Shown here: positions 8,115 through 15,707 of the stretch, in pieces
Numbering within the stretch: the first letter of the stretch is position 1
Layout: each line of letters opens with the position of its first letter
Notes under the pieces: generated by a model
What the model was told of the DNA's origin: nothing
Databases searched by the model: none
What the model saw: only the letters and a program-made list of their open reading frames with translations
Made by a program: the position numbers and the translations under genes
DNA from: Halalkalicoccus sp. NIPERK01
Lineage (GTDB): Archaea > Halobacteriota > Halobacteria > Halobacteriales > Halalkalicoccaceae
NCBI RefSeq assembly: GCF_030287405.1
Contig: NZ_JASVVV010000008.1
Coordinates: forward strand, 62,001 to 126,000
Length of the DNA stretch: 64,000 bases
Direction: 5' to 3'

Positions 8115-9562
8115 AGGTAGCCTAGATCACGGAGACGGCCCTTGGTCGCTTCGGTCATCTCGACGGTCCCGGCGTTCTCGGCGTGCTCGAAGGAGCCGGC
8201 CCACGCCTCCAGATCGACCGCCATGTCCGCGGCGATGTCGGGTTCGGTCGAGGCGATGTCGAAGCGCTCGTCGGGGTCCTGTTCGACGTCGTAGAGCTCC
8301 TCGCTCCCGTCCGATCCCCGGATGTACTTGTACTCTTTCGTGCGAATCGCCCGCAGCGAGCGGTCGTACTCGTACATGTACTCGGGGATCTCGCCGAAGC
8401 GCTCCTCCAACTGCGCCATCGAGGGCTGGGGCGAGACGTACTCGGCGATCACCGACTCGCGGGGCGTCTCCCCCGCGAGCAACGACTGACCCTGTGCCTG
8501 CTCGCGCGCGGCGGGCGCGTCGGCCCCTGCCAGATCGAGCAGCGTCGGGAACAGGTCGAGCAACTGTACCAGTTCGTCCTCGTCGGCCGTCGGCTCGAAC
8601 GCCCCGCCGTGGATCACGAGCGGGACGTGCAACAGGGTGTCGTAGACGTTGTACTGGTGGCCCAGAAAGCCGTGATCGCCGACGTTCTCGCCGTGGTCGC
8701 CACAGACGATCAGGACGGTGTCCTCCCACTCGCCGGCGGCCTTCAGGGCGTCGCGGAACTCGCCGATCTTCGCGTCGAGATAGGCGAGTTCGCCCCGGTA
8801 GAGCCCTTCGAGAAGCGAGAACTCCTCGTCGCTGATGTCGTACTCGCCGACGTCGTAGGCGCGTGGCTCCTGTCTGATCGCCATCGCCTTCTCGTAGGCC
8901 CCGTCGGGCAGGAACGGCTCGGCGTACTCGCGGGGCGGACGGTACTGGATGTGGGGTTCGATGCAGTTCGCGAAACAGAAGAAGGGGCGGTCCCCTTCGC
9001 GGTCCGTGAGCCACTCGTCGAGCCACGCGGTCGTGCGGGCGGCCCCGTCGTCGTCGCCCGTCCGGAAGAACTGGTCGTAGACCGCGTTCAGCCCGTTGAC
9101 CAGGGGGTTGCCCGAAAGCGCCCGCGAGACGAACGCGTCTACCTTTCCGCGGGCGTGTTTCGCCCGCGTCACCTCTCCCAGATCGGTCTCGGACTGGACG
9201 AGCTGCCAGGTCTTCTGGAAGCGCTCGAACCCGCGCGTGAAGCCGAACTCCTCGGTGATCCACGTGTTGTTCGAGATGCCGACCGTCTCGTAGCCCTCGC
9301 CCGCGAGCGCCTCCGCGAGGGTGATGAAGTCCTCGTCGAGGTAGGTGTGCCCGCCGTGAGCGCCGTGGCGCGAGGCGTAGGTGCCGGTGAAGAACGACGC
9401 GTGTGACGGCAGCGTCCACGGCGCGCTCGTAAACGCGTTCGAGTAAGCGGTTCCCCCGGCCGCGAGATCCGCGAGCGTCGGCATGACAGCCGGATCGGCC
9501 GGAACGGTGTCCGCCGCTCGCGCCGTGTCCATGACGACGACCGCGATGTTAGGATGTCCCAT
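8111..9562 (-). CDS. sulfatase-superfamily protein, Thr type
   Basis: The sulfatase-like fold is indicated by the N-terminal AVVVMDTARA strand, the centre CGDHGENVGDHG, and C-terminal KEYKYIRG and ELYDVEQDPDE. At the catalytic position the sequence is WTLPSHASFFTG, with threonine (residue 50 from the chosen start) where sulfatases have Cys or Ser, and histidine in place of arginine. It is therefore probably not a formylglycine sulfatase; a phosphodiesterase or phosphotransferase role using Thr, as in lipoteichoic acid synthases, is possible. I chose the ATG at 9562 because a GAGAGG ribosome site precedes it; 9598 is an alternative. It is the first gene of the minus-strand run. Confidence 0.8.
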   Translation of the reverse strand: MGHPNIAVVVMDTARAADTVPADPAVMPTLADLAAGGTAYSNAFTSAPWTLPSHASFFTGTYASRHGAHGGHTYLDEDFITLAEALAGEGYETVGISNNTWITEEFGFTRGFERFQKTWQLVQSETDLGEVTRAKHARGKVDAFVSRALSGNPLVNGLNAVYDQFFRTGDDDGAARTTAWLDEWLTDREGDRPFFCFANCIEPHIQYRPPREYAEPFLPDGAYEKAMAIRQEPRAYDVGEYDISDEEFSLLEGLYRGELAYLDAKIGEFRDALKAAGEWEDTVLIVCGDHGENVGDHGFLGHQYNVYDTLLHVPLVIHGGAFEPTADEDELVQLLDLFPTLLDLAGADAPAAREQAQGQSLLAGETPRESVIAEYVSPQPSMAQLEERFGEIPEYMYEYDRSLRAIRTKEYKYIRGSDGSEELYDVEQDPDERFDIASTEPDIAADMAVDLEAWAGSFEHAENAGTVEMTEATKGRLRDLGYL

Positions 9563-9604
9563 CGTTTCGGTCCCTCTCGGGGGTCGATATTGGATCATTA
9601 CGGG

Positions 9605-9612
9605 GAAATATC
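9605..9612 (-). promoter_or_regulatory. possible promoter of the sulfatase-pur run
   Basis: GATATTTC on the minus strand is TATA-like and predicts a start about 20 bases before the ATG at 9562, leaving room for the GAGAGG ribosome site. Confidence 0.4.
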
Positions 9613-9735
9613 GGGTCCTTGCGTGCGCACCCCGTTCAGTAGCTACCCGACGGACGGCGTCTCACGGACTCGATATCGGATGGTAGGACAGTTGATACGA
9701 ATCCGAGTGAAGGATACAGGTAGCCGGATGAAGCG

Positions 9736-9741
9736 TATAAA
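9736..9741 (+). promoter_or_regulatory. TATA box of the unknown gene-otsAB run
   Basis: TATAAA in a divergent 244-base gap. It would start transcription near 9765 and give a leader of about 40 bases that contains the GGAGAGG site just before the ATG at 9807. Confidence 0.5.
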
Positions 9742-9806
9742 GGCCACGGTATCGCAGGCAGAAGGGGGAGTGCCGAAACCGTTGTAGGCATGGGCAGGAG
9801 AGGGCC

Positions 9807-10220
9807 ATGAAACCCGCATTAGATGACATATTCCTGCCGTACGGGTGGACCGCGGCGTCCTTCCGGGAGGACAGGATCGAGTTCAGGCGGGAGGACGAGC
9901 GGTTGGCGCTCGTCGCGGAACCGACGGACGAGAGTCCGTCGATGCCGGAGCTCTGTGCGAGCCAGCTCTGGCAACTCCGGTGTGAACAGCGCGTCGGCGA
10001 GGCGAAAAGTGGTATGACGCTGGGCTGCGTAGCGACGATGGACACAGCCGTGGAAACACTACTCACGTACACGCGACGGATCAACGGGATCGCCGAGGCG
10101 GAGGGTGACATCCCCGTCGGGCGAGTGGTGGAACTGCTCGACACCGAACCGACGGGCGACCACCACGACCGGTGGGGACGGAACCCGTCGAACCATCTCG
10201 ACACGCGACCGCCCCTATGA
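9807..10220 (+). CDS. conserved-looking hypothetical protein upstream of otsA
   Basis: I do not recognise this 137-residue acidic protein. It is soluble, has two cysteines (in ELCASQLWQL and LRCEQR) and a C-terminal Asp/His/Arg-rich tail. A good ribosome site (GGAGAGG) precedes the ATG. Its stop overlaps the otsA start in an ATGA arrangement, which implies coupled translation with the trehalose genes. A role linked to osmolyte synthesis is only inferred from that coupling. Confidence 0.7.
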   Translation: MKPALDDIFLPYGWTAASFREDRIEFRREDERLALVAEPTDESPSMPELCASQLWQLRCEQRVGEAKSGMTLGCVATMDTAVETLLTYTRRINGIAEAEGDIPVGRVVELLDTEPTGDHHDRWGRNPSNHLDTRPPL

Positions 10221-11701
10221 ACGACCGACAGCTGAGTCCTCGCGTCCTCGAGGCGCTCTCGGGGCGCGAGTTGATCGTCGTCTCGAACCGCCAGCCGTAC
10301 GCCCACAGCCGCGAGGACGGCGAGATCACCGTCTCGCGGCCGGCCGGCGGGCTCACCGCCGGGATCGACCCGGTGATGCAGCGCACCGAGGGGACGTGGA
10401 TCGCGTGGGGCGACGGCGACGCCGACTTCGAGGTCGCCGAGGACGGGCGCGTCCGGGTGCCTCCGGACGATCCCTCCTATACGCTCTCGCGGATCGACCT
10501 GAGCGAGGAGGACCTCGAGGGCTACTACTACGGCTACAGCAACCAGGCGCTCTGGCCGCTCTGTCACGGCATGATCTACCCCGTGCGGTGTGACGGGCGC
10601 GACTTCGAGCGCTATCGGGCGGTCAACCGCCGCTTCGCCGAGGCCGTCGTCGAGGAGGCCGAGAAGGGGAGCCTGATCTGGTTCCAGGACTACCACTTCG
10701 GGCTCGCGCCCCGGTTCGTCCGCCGGGAAGCGCCCGAAGCGCTGCTCACCCAGTTCTGGCACATCCCCTGGCCGACGGCGAACACCTACGAGGTCTGCCC
10801 GCAGGCCGAAGCGCTCCTCGACGGGCTGTTGGCGAACGACCTGCTCGTCTTTCACACCGCCGAGTACGTCGAGAACTTCCTCGAGTGCGTCGCCGAGACG
10901 GTCCCCGACGCGACCGTCGACCGCGACCGCCGGATCGTCCGGCGCGGCGATCGGACGACGACGGTTCGGGCGTTCCCGCTCGGGATCGACGCCGAACGGA
11001 CGGAGGAACTCGCGAGCGAGTCGGGCGTCTGGTCCGACCTCGCGGAACGCTACGGGATCGGCGGGCAGACCGTCGCCCTCGGCGTCGATCGGCTCGACTA
11101 CACCAAGGGGATCCCCGAGCGCATCGACGCCATCGAGCGTTTCTTCGAGGAGAACCCCGACTGGCGCGGCGAGTTCACCTACGTCCAGAACGGCTCGGCG
11201 AGTCGCAGCGAGATCGCGAGCTACGAGTACCTCCAACAGCGGGTCGACACCGCGATCCAGCGGGTCAACCGCCGGTTCGGGACCGGGGAGTGGCAGCCGA
11301 TCGTCCGGATCGACGAGATGCTCCCCGAGGAAGAACTCTACGCGCTGTACCGCCACAGCGACCTCGCGCTGGTGAGCGCGCTCCGCGACGGGATGAACCT
11401 CGTCGCGAAGGAGTACGTCGCCTCCCAGATCGACGGCGACGGAGTCCTTCTCCTGTCGAAGTTCGCGGGCGCACACGCGGAACTCGGCGAGGACGCCGTG
11501 ACGATCAACCCCTTCGACACGCAGGCGTTCGCCGAGGCCATCGAACGGGCGCTCTCGCTGTCGGCGGCCGAACGCGAGGAACGCATGGCCGCCCAGCGAC
11601 GCCGCGTCACGGAGTACGACCTCCAGGCGTGGATGAACGACGTCCTCGAGACGGCGCTCGACTGCGAGCCCGCACACGATCGGTCCGTGACCCATGCCTG
11701 A
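10217..11701 (+). CDS. otsA: trehalose-6-phosphate synthase
   Basis: This family 20 glycosyltransferase joins a nucleotide-activated glucose to glucose-6-phosphate. N-terminal LIVVSNRQPYAHS and SRPAGGLTAGI, then WFQDYHFGLAP, GVDRLDYTKGIPERI and ALRDGMNLVAKEY match the donor and acceptor sites of OtsA. The ATG at 10217 gives 494 residues, normal for the family; it overlaps the stop of the preceding gene, which favours it over the upstream start at 10172. Trehalose is a compatible solute, so the pair fits salt or desiccation protection. Confidence 0.95.
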   Translation: MNDRQLSPRVLEALSGRELIVVSNRQPYAHSREDGEITVSRPAGGLTAGIDPVMQRTEGTWIAWGDGDADFEVAEDGRVRVPPDDPSYTLSRIDLSEEDLEGYYYGYSNQALWPLCHGMIYPVRCDGRDFERYRAVNRRFAEAVVEEAEKGSLIWFQDYHFGLAPRFVRREAPEALLTQFWHIPWPTANTYEVCPQAEALLDGLLANDLLVFHTAEYVENFLECVAETVPDATVDRDRRIVRRGDRTTTVRAFPLGIDAERTEELASESGVWSDLAERYGIGGQTVALGVDRLDYTKGIPERIDAIERFFEENPDWRGEFTYVQNGSASRSEIASYEYLQQRVDTAIQRVNRRFGTGEWQPIVRIDEMLPEEELYALYRHSDLALVSALRDGMNLVAKEYVASQIDGDGVLLLSKFAGAHAELGEDAVTINPFDTQAFAEAIERALSLSAAEREERMAAQRRRVTEYDLQAWMNDVLETALDCEPAHDRSVTHA

Positions 11702-12530
11702 ACCGACCGCCGACCTCGAGCGGTTCGCCGCGAGCGGGGTCCGCGAGCGGGTCGAGAACGCCGAGGGGCTGGTGCTCTGTACCGACTTCGACGGCACGCT
11801 CGCGCCCATCGAGGCCGACCCCGACGCCCCGGAGATCGTCCCCGAGAACCGCAGGCTCCTGCGAACCCTTCGGGACGCCGAGGACGTGCGCGTCGCCGTC
11901 GTCAGCGGGCGGGCGCTCGCGGACGTCCGCGAGCGCGTCGGCGTCGAGGGGATCGCCTACGCGGGCAATCACGGCCTCGAGCTCCGGCGTCGGGGCTCGA
12001 CGGTCGTCCACCCGATCGCCGCGAAACATCGGGAACGGATCGGGCGGATCTGCGCGGCGCTCGAAGCCGACCTCTCGGGGATCGAGGGTGCGGCCGTCGA
12101 GGACAAGTCGGTCACGGCGACGGTCCACTACCGAAAGACCCCCGAAGCGAAGGTCGCACGCGTTCGCGAGGCCGTCGAGACGGTCCTCGATCGGTTCGGC
12201 GACGGGCGGATCCGTCGCACCGACGGCAAGGAGATCGTCGAACTCAGGCCGGCCGTCCGCTGGCACAAGGGGATGGCCGTCTCGCTGCTGGCCGCCGACT
12301 ACGAGGGGAGGCTGCCGATCTACATCGGCGACGACACCACCGACGAGTCGGCGTTCCGCGTGGTCAACGACGGCCTCGCGATCTACGTCGGGGAGGGCGA
12401 GACGAACGCCCACTACCGGGTGCCGACCCAACCGAGGGTCGCCTCGTGCCTCGCCGCGATCGCGGAGTGGCGGACGACCCCCGACGAGGGGACTTGCGAT
12501 CGCAGGCCGTATCGACTACCGAGTGCTTGA
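11694..12530 (+). CDS. otsB: trehalose-6-phosphate phosphatase
   Basis: This 278-residue HAD-superfamily enzyme removes phosphate from trehalose-6-phosphate. The nucleophile motif is CTDFDGTLAPIE; later come SGRALADV, the lysine-bearing HKGMAVS and the metal-binding YIGDDTTDESAF. Its ATG lies 8 bases inside the end of otsA, so synthesis and dephosphorylation are coupled. The genes act as a two-step cytoplasmic pathway. Confidence 0.95.
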   Translation: MPEPTADLERFAASGVRERVENAEGLVLCTDFDGTLAPIEADPDAPEIVPENRRLLRTLRDAEDVRVAVVSGRALADVRERVGVEGIAYAGNHGLELRRRGSTVVHPIAAKHRERIGRICAALEADLSGIEGAAVEDKSVTATVHYRKTPEAKVARVREAVETVLDRFGDGRIRRTDGKEIVELRPAVRWHKGMAVSLLAADYEGRLPIYIGDDTTDESAFRVVNDGLAIYVGEGETNAHYRVPTQPRVASCLAAIAEWRTTPDEGTCDRRPYRLPSA

Positions 12531-12546
12531 CGAAGACGGAGACAAC

Positions 12547-12699
12547 ATGAGTCGCTATCCACGCCAAGCGCGTAACGCACGGATCAAGTGTATCGCCTGT
12601 AACGCACCGGTCGTCCGCACGGCCGACGAGGAGTACGTCTGTGTCGACTGCGGCGAGTCGCCGATTCGCCCGCACGAATCCCCGGCGGCGGCGGACTGA
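12547..12699 (+). CDS. small zinc ribbon protein
   Basis: A 50-residue protein with two CxxC pairs: CIACN at about 17-21 and CVDCG at about 34-38. Such one-domain zinc ribbons are common in haloarchaea and are mostly of unknown role. It begins 16 bases after otsB on the same strand and may share its transcript. Its TGA stop is also the first triplet of a 110-base repeated element (see 12697-12806), so its C-terminal end may have been set by the element. Confidence 0.7.
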   Translation: MSRYPRQARNARIKCIACNAPVVRTADEEYVCVDCGESPIRPHESPAAAD

Positions 12700-12806
12700 T
12701 ACCGTCGGTCGTACCTCCGTGAATCGATCGGAGCCAAAACGGACGGAAATCGTGCTGGTACCCGTCGACGCACGCCACCGCAGGCAGACTTCCAGGACCG
12801 ACAGTA
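12697..12806 (-). repeat. inverted-repeat element, copy A (MITE-like)
   Basis: This 110-base element is similar, in opposite orientation, to 47268-47378. By hand alignment about 87 of 111 columns match, and the outer 20 to 25 bases are nearly identical. The ends are inverted repeats: TACTGTCGGTC at the 12806 end and TACCGTCGGTCGTACC starting at 12700. It fills the whole gap between the zinc ribbon stop codon and the acidic protein gene that converges on it. There is no coding potential, so it is either a non-autonomous mobile element or a conserved 3'-end RNA hairpin. Confidence 0.75.
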
Positions 12807-12810
12807 CGGG

Positions 12811-13506
12811 CTACCCGTCGAGACCCAGCGCCTCGGTGAGTTCGTCGGTCATCTCATCGCGCCCGAGGTTGGCCTTGATGTCGTGGTCCTTCGCCAGCGA
12901 CTGGAGCTTACGGTACGACAGGTCCTCTAGCTCCTCCCGGCTCGACGGCTCGTCGCCGTCCCTGGCGTCCTCGCCGTCTTCCTCGTCGTTCGCGTCACTG
13001 CCCTCCTCCGAATCGTCCGTTCCCTCGTCACCGCCGTTCTCATTTCCCTCTTCGTCCTCCTCGGCTTCGTCTTCCGCCGTTTCGTCCTCGGCTTCCCCTG
13101 CTTCGCCGTCTTCGTCCTCCGCTATCTCGTCGCCGCCGTTCTCATTTCCCTCTTCGCCCTCCTCGTCGCCCTGATCCTCGTCCTCCCCTTGCTCGTCCTC
13201 GTCTTCATCCCCCTCTTCGTCCGCCTCGTCCTCCTCGGGGGTTTCGTCTTCCTCATCCTCTCCGTTCTCGTCTTCGTCCTCCTCGCGGCTCCGCCTGATC
13301 GCGTCCTCTATCTGCCGGGCGATCGCTTCGCCGAGCTTCCGGCCGATGATCGCGCCGATCGCTCCGCCGAGGGACTCGGCGACGGATTTGTCGTCGCTGT
13401 CCTCGAACGTGTCTTCGAGCTGCGTTCCTTCGAAAAGCTCCTCGTAGTCGACGTTGTCGAGCAGCTTCTCGGTATCGATACTGTCGGCGAGGTTCGTGTC
13501 GCTCAT
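12811..13506 (-). CDS. very acidic protein of the gvpA arm with C-terminal Rho-N/SAP-like end
   Basis: 231 residues in three parts. The N-terminal 75 residues include a glycine-zipper-like helix (GGAIGAIIGRKLGEAIARQI). The middle, about 80-190, is an almost pure Glu/Asp/Gly/Asn stretch. The C-terminal 35 (LSYRKLQSLAKDHDIKANL and on) look like a Rho-N or SAP-type helical domain. A 24-base block at 13031-13054 recurs exactly at 13133-13156, showing internal duplication. It is the last gene of the gvpA arm, 42 bases after the 285-residue protein. I do not recognise a named family. It may be a vesicle-associated acidic protein standing in for GvpC, but this is inference from position only. Confidence 0.6.
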   Translation of the reverse strand: MSDTNLADSIDTEKLLDNVDYEELFEGTQLEDTFEDSDDKSVAESLGGAIGAIIGRKLGEAIARQIEDAIRRSREEDEDENGEDEEDETPEEDEADEEGDEDEDEQGEDEDQGDEEGEEGNENGGDEIAEDEDGEAGEAEDETAEDEAEEDEEGNENGGDEGTDDSEEGSDANDEEDGEDARDGDEPSSREELEDLSYRKLQSLAKDHDIKANLGRDEMTDELTEALGLDG

Positions 13507-13548
13507 TATTGACTGTGGATGCCCTGTCGAGGCGGGTCGGTTCGGGGT

Positions 13549-14394
13549 CTATGCGCTCGCGGCTTCATCGCTACCGTTGCCGTTGCCGTTATCGTCGTCG
13601 GAACTGAGGAGCTGGTTGACGAGCTCTTGGACGAACTGCGTGGCCAGTTCCTCGAGCGGCAGTTCCTCGACGATACTCCCGAAGAAGTTCCGGAGGCGCT
13701 CCGCGATCGCGCTCGCGAAGGCCCGAATGCGTTCCCCGATGTCGAGGTCCGGGAACGCCGGCACCGGCAGCAGGCCGCCGGAGGACTCCTCGCCCTCTTC
13801 ACCCTCTTCGCCGCCCAGCAGGCCGTCCTCGCCGAGGAGGCCATCGCCCTCCTCGTCCCCGCCGAGCAACCCGCCGTCGCCGAGCAGGTCGTCGAGCCCG
13901 AGGATGCTTCCGAGGTCGCCGCCGTCGAGCAGGCCGCCGACCGCCGACAGCAGGTTCCCGAGCAGGTTGCCCTCGCCGGGAATCGCGGTGATGTCGAGGG
14001 TCACCTCGTCGAGGTCGACCTCCAACCCGAGCAGGTCGAGGAACAGCCCGTCGAGGTTGAGGTGGAGCACGCGCGTCCCCTCCTCGGATTCGGCCTCCTC
14101 GCGGTCGCTCTCCTCTTCTTCCTGTTCCTCTTCGTCCTCTTCCTGCTCGCTTTCGTCCTGCTCCCCTTCGTCCGCCTCGTCCTCATCGCCTTCGGGGGTT
14201 TCGTCTTCCTCGTTCCCTTCGTCCTCCTGCTCGTCGGCTTCCTGCTCCGACTCCTCGTCGTCGTTCTCGACTTCGTCGTCCTCTCCGTCTTCTTCCTCCT
14301 CCGGCGTCTCCTGTTCGCCCCCGTCGGGCAACAACACACGGACGTGCACGCCGTCCTCTCGGTCAGCGGTCGTAGATTCGTCTCCCATCGTCAT
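13549..14394 (-). CDS. acidic Gly/Leu-rich protein of the gvpA arm
   Basis: About 281 residues. An acidic stretch rich in Glu/Asp (about 25-105) is followed by LNLDGLFLDLLGLEVDLDEV and GEGNLLGNLLSAVGGLLD, a segment type I associate with haloarchaeal surface or secreted proteins. Then come LLGDGG/LLGGDE-type Gly-Leu-Asp repeats and a C-terminal amphipathic region (about 215-270). There is no signal peptide. The start is uncertain: 14394 follows a GGTGGT site, while 14388 and the GTG at 14406 are alternatives. It sits where haloarchaeal gvp operons usually carry gvpC or gvpN. Acidic codon blocks are shared with the neighbouring 231-residue gene. Function unknown. Confidence 0.6.
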   Translation of the reverse strand: MTMGDESTTADREDGVHVRVLLPDGGEQETPEEEEDGEDDEVENDDEESEQEADEQEDEGNEEDETPEGDEDEADEGEQDESEQEEDEEEQEEEESDREEAESEEGTRVLHLNLDGLFLDLLGLEVDLDEVTLDITAIPGEGNLLGNLLSAVGGLLDGGDLGSILGLDDLLGDGGLLGGDEEGDGLLGEDGLLGGEEGEEGEESSGGLLPVPAFPDLDIGERIRAFASAIAERLRNFFGSIVEELPLEELATQFVQELVNQLLSSDDDNGNGNGSDEAASA

Positions 14395-14456
14395 TAGAAC
14401 GACCACCCAGAGACGTAAGAAGGTTCATGACGGTTTGGTCTAGATCTTCGCCCGCC

Positions 14457-14795
14457 TCAGTCGAACGCGGGCGTAAACGACTCCCGACAGTCGAGACAGA
14501 CGTGGGACTCCTGATTGAGCGCGTCGGCGTTGGCGTCGCTGAGTCCGCCGTCGTTCGCGAGTTTCGCCGCCCCGACGCCGGACTTGTAGACCGCCTCCGT
14601 GCGCCCGCAGTCGGGACACTCGATCGACGACCCGTCCTCGAGGGCGTCGACGCGGCGTTCGAGGCGCTCGATCCGTTCCTCGAGCGCCTCGAGGTGGTCG
14701 CCGTCGTCGACGGAGGCCTGCCCGAGCGCCTCGACCGCCTCTTCCACGTCCATCGGTTCGTCGATCCACGGCAGGGTGATCTCTTCGTCACTCAT
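14457..14795 (-). CDS. coiled-coil zinc-ribbon protein of the gvpA arm
   Basis: 112 residues. A short heptad-type coiled coil (about 36-58, LEALEERIERLERRVDALED) is followed by a split zinc ribbon with CPDCG at about 60 and CLDCRESF near the end. It lies between gvpO and the acidic proteins, 52 bases after gvpO. I know no standard gvp gene of this form. It may be a regulator or a scaffold. Another possibility is a general haloarchaeal zinc protein carried along in the operon. Confidence 0.65.
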   Translation of the reverse strand: MSDEEITLPWIDEPMDVEEAVEALGQASVDDGDHLEALEERIERLERRVDALEDGSSIECPDCGRTEAVYKSGVGAAKLANDGGLSDANADALNQESHVCLDCRESFTPAFD

Positions 14796-14847
14796 CGCTG
14801 GTGAATAGGTGGTGGATCCGTATAACTCCCGTTATCGTGACGACAGG

Positions 14848-15303
14848 TCAGACGTCCTGATCCATGTCGTCACGGCGATACCGATGAGTCCGACGGTAGC
14901 CGGTGATCTCGTGATCCGCGTCGAGCGTGATCTCGTAGCGCCCGAGGATGTCCTGCGTGTCGGGAACGCTCTTGCGTTCGAGGATCTCGACCGCCGCGAC
15001 CCAGCCGTCCTCCTCGTCGTCGCCCCGACTCCGATCGCGGTCGACGGAGACGACGCTCACGAGCGGACGGCCGATGAGGTCCTCTGCGACCTGCCTGATC
15101 TTTTCGCGTACCGTCCCGATCTCGGTTCCCGAGACGGAGTCTTGGTCTGCCATGTCTGATTCCTCCGGTTGGTGGTCGTCGATCGTCTCGTCGTCGGGTC
15201 CGTGTTGGTAACAGAACCCGTCGTCCTGTGCCGGCCGGGTACACCGCTCCCCGTCCGACGTCAGCGCCCGACACTGCTCGTCGTCTGACTCCGCGGCGGA
15301 CAT
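14848..15303 (-). CDS. gvpO: gas vesicle protein GvpO with N-terminal zinc-binding module
   Basis: Residues from about 55 on (VREKIRQVAEDLIGRPLVSV, then VPDTQDILGRYEITLD and YRRTHRYRRDD) match GvpO, an accessory protein needed for vesicle formation or gvpA expression in haloarchaea. The first 40 residues form a separate module, CRALTSDGERC followed by FCYQHG, a C-x-C-x-C-x-H type zinc site. An internal ATG at MADQDSVSG would give only the GvpO core, but the upstream ATG at 15303 is 11 bases after gvpA and has an AAGGGG ribosome site. The gene should be co-transcribed with gvpA. Confidence 0.85.
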   Translation of the reverse strand: MSAAESDDEQCRALTSDGERCTRPAQDDGFCYQHGPDDETIDDHQPEESDMADQDSVSGTEIGTVREKIRQVAEDLIGRPLVSVVSVDRDRSRGDDEEDGWVAAVEILERKSVPDTQDILGRYEITLDADHEITGYRRTHRYRRDDMDQDV

Positions 15304-15314
15304 GGGGGGGCCCC

Positions 15315-15578
15315 TTACGAGGACTCGGCGGACGCCTCGATCTCGATGTCCTCGAGGTCGTCTAAGTCCCCCTCCTCCTCCGCTTGTTCGATCTTCGATA
15401 TCTCCCTCGCGTAGTGGAGGAAGGTGTCGACGGAGGCGATCACGACGCGGGCCTCGACGGTGAGGATCTCGATCCCGACGAGCGAGACCCGTACCCAGAT
15501 GTCGATAACCGCACCCTTATCGAGGATGCGATCGAGCACCTCTGCGAGGCTTGACGTGCTTGGTCTTGCTTGACTCAT
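15315..15578 (-). CDS. gvpA: major gas vesicle structural protein
   Basis: GvpA is the small hydrophobic subunit that forms the ribs of the gas vesicle wall. The 87-residue product contains the hallmark core [20 protein letters not shown] and [20 protein letters not shown]. The C-terminal tail (from about residue 65) is longer and more acidic than in the classical Halobacterium proteins. The ATG at 15578 follows a GAAGGG ribosome site; an in-frame ATG at 15599 is less likely. It is the first gene of the minus arm, with a promoter in the divergent gap shared with gvpF. Confidence 0.97.
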   Translation of the reverse strand: MSQARPSTSSLAEVLDRILDKGAVIDIWVRVSLVGIEILTVEARVVIASVDTFLHYAREISKIEQAEEEGDLDDLEDIEIEASAESS

Positions 15579-15613
15579 GGTCTTCCCTTCGTCTACCATG
15601 CGAACGCCGACCG

Positions 15614-15622
15614 TCTTATGGT
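15614..15622 (-). promoter_or_regulatory. gvpA promoter
   Basis: ACCATAAGA on the minus strand is the best TATA-like match before gvpA. It predicts a leader of about 13 bases that holds the GAAGGG site. The 129-base gap to gvpF carries both divergent promoters. Confidence 0.5.
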
Positions 15623-15663
15623 TTCCCCTTCCAACGCAAGCGCTCGTCTATTGTCCGACCGTG

Positions 15664-15671
15664 ACACATAT
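15664..15671 (+). promoter_or_regulatory. gvpF promoter (weak)
   Basis: ACACATAT lies 37 to 44 bases before the gvpF ATG and is the only TATA-like stretch on this side. The match is weak, consistent with lower expression of the accessory arm than of gvpA. Confidence 0.3.
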
Positions 15672-15707
15672 GCGGGTGCGAACGAGTAGGTTCGCTACCG
15701 AGCCACC

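Noticed and set aside
12811-14406. Possible CRISPR or satellite array in the acidic gvp genes
   Set aside because: The repeats are coding Glu/Asp/Ser codon runs without regular spacers; only short blocks recur exactly.
13549-15303. Degenerate gvpN in the gvpA arm
   Set aside because: No Walker A or Walker B motif and no 300-residue ATPase-like frame was found on either strand between gvpA and otsB.
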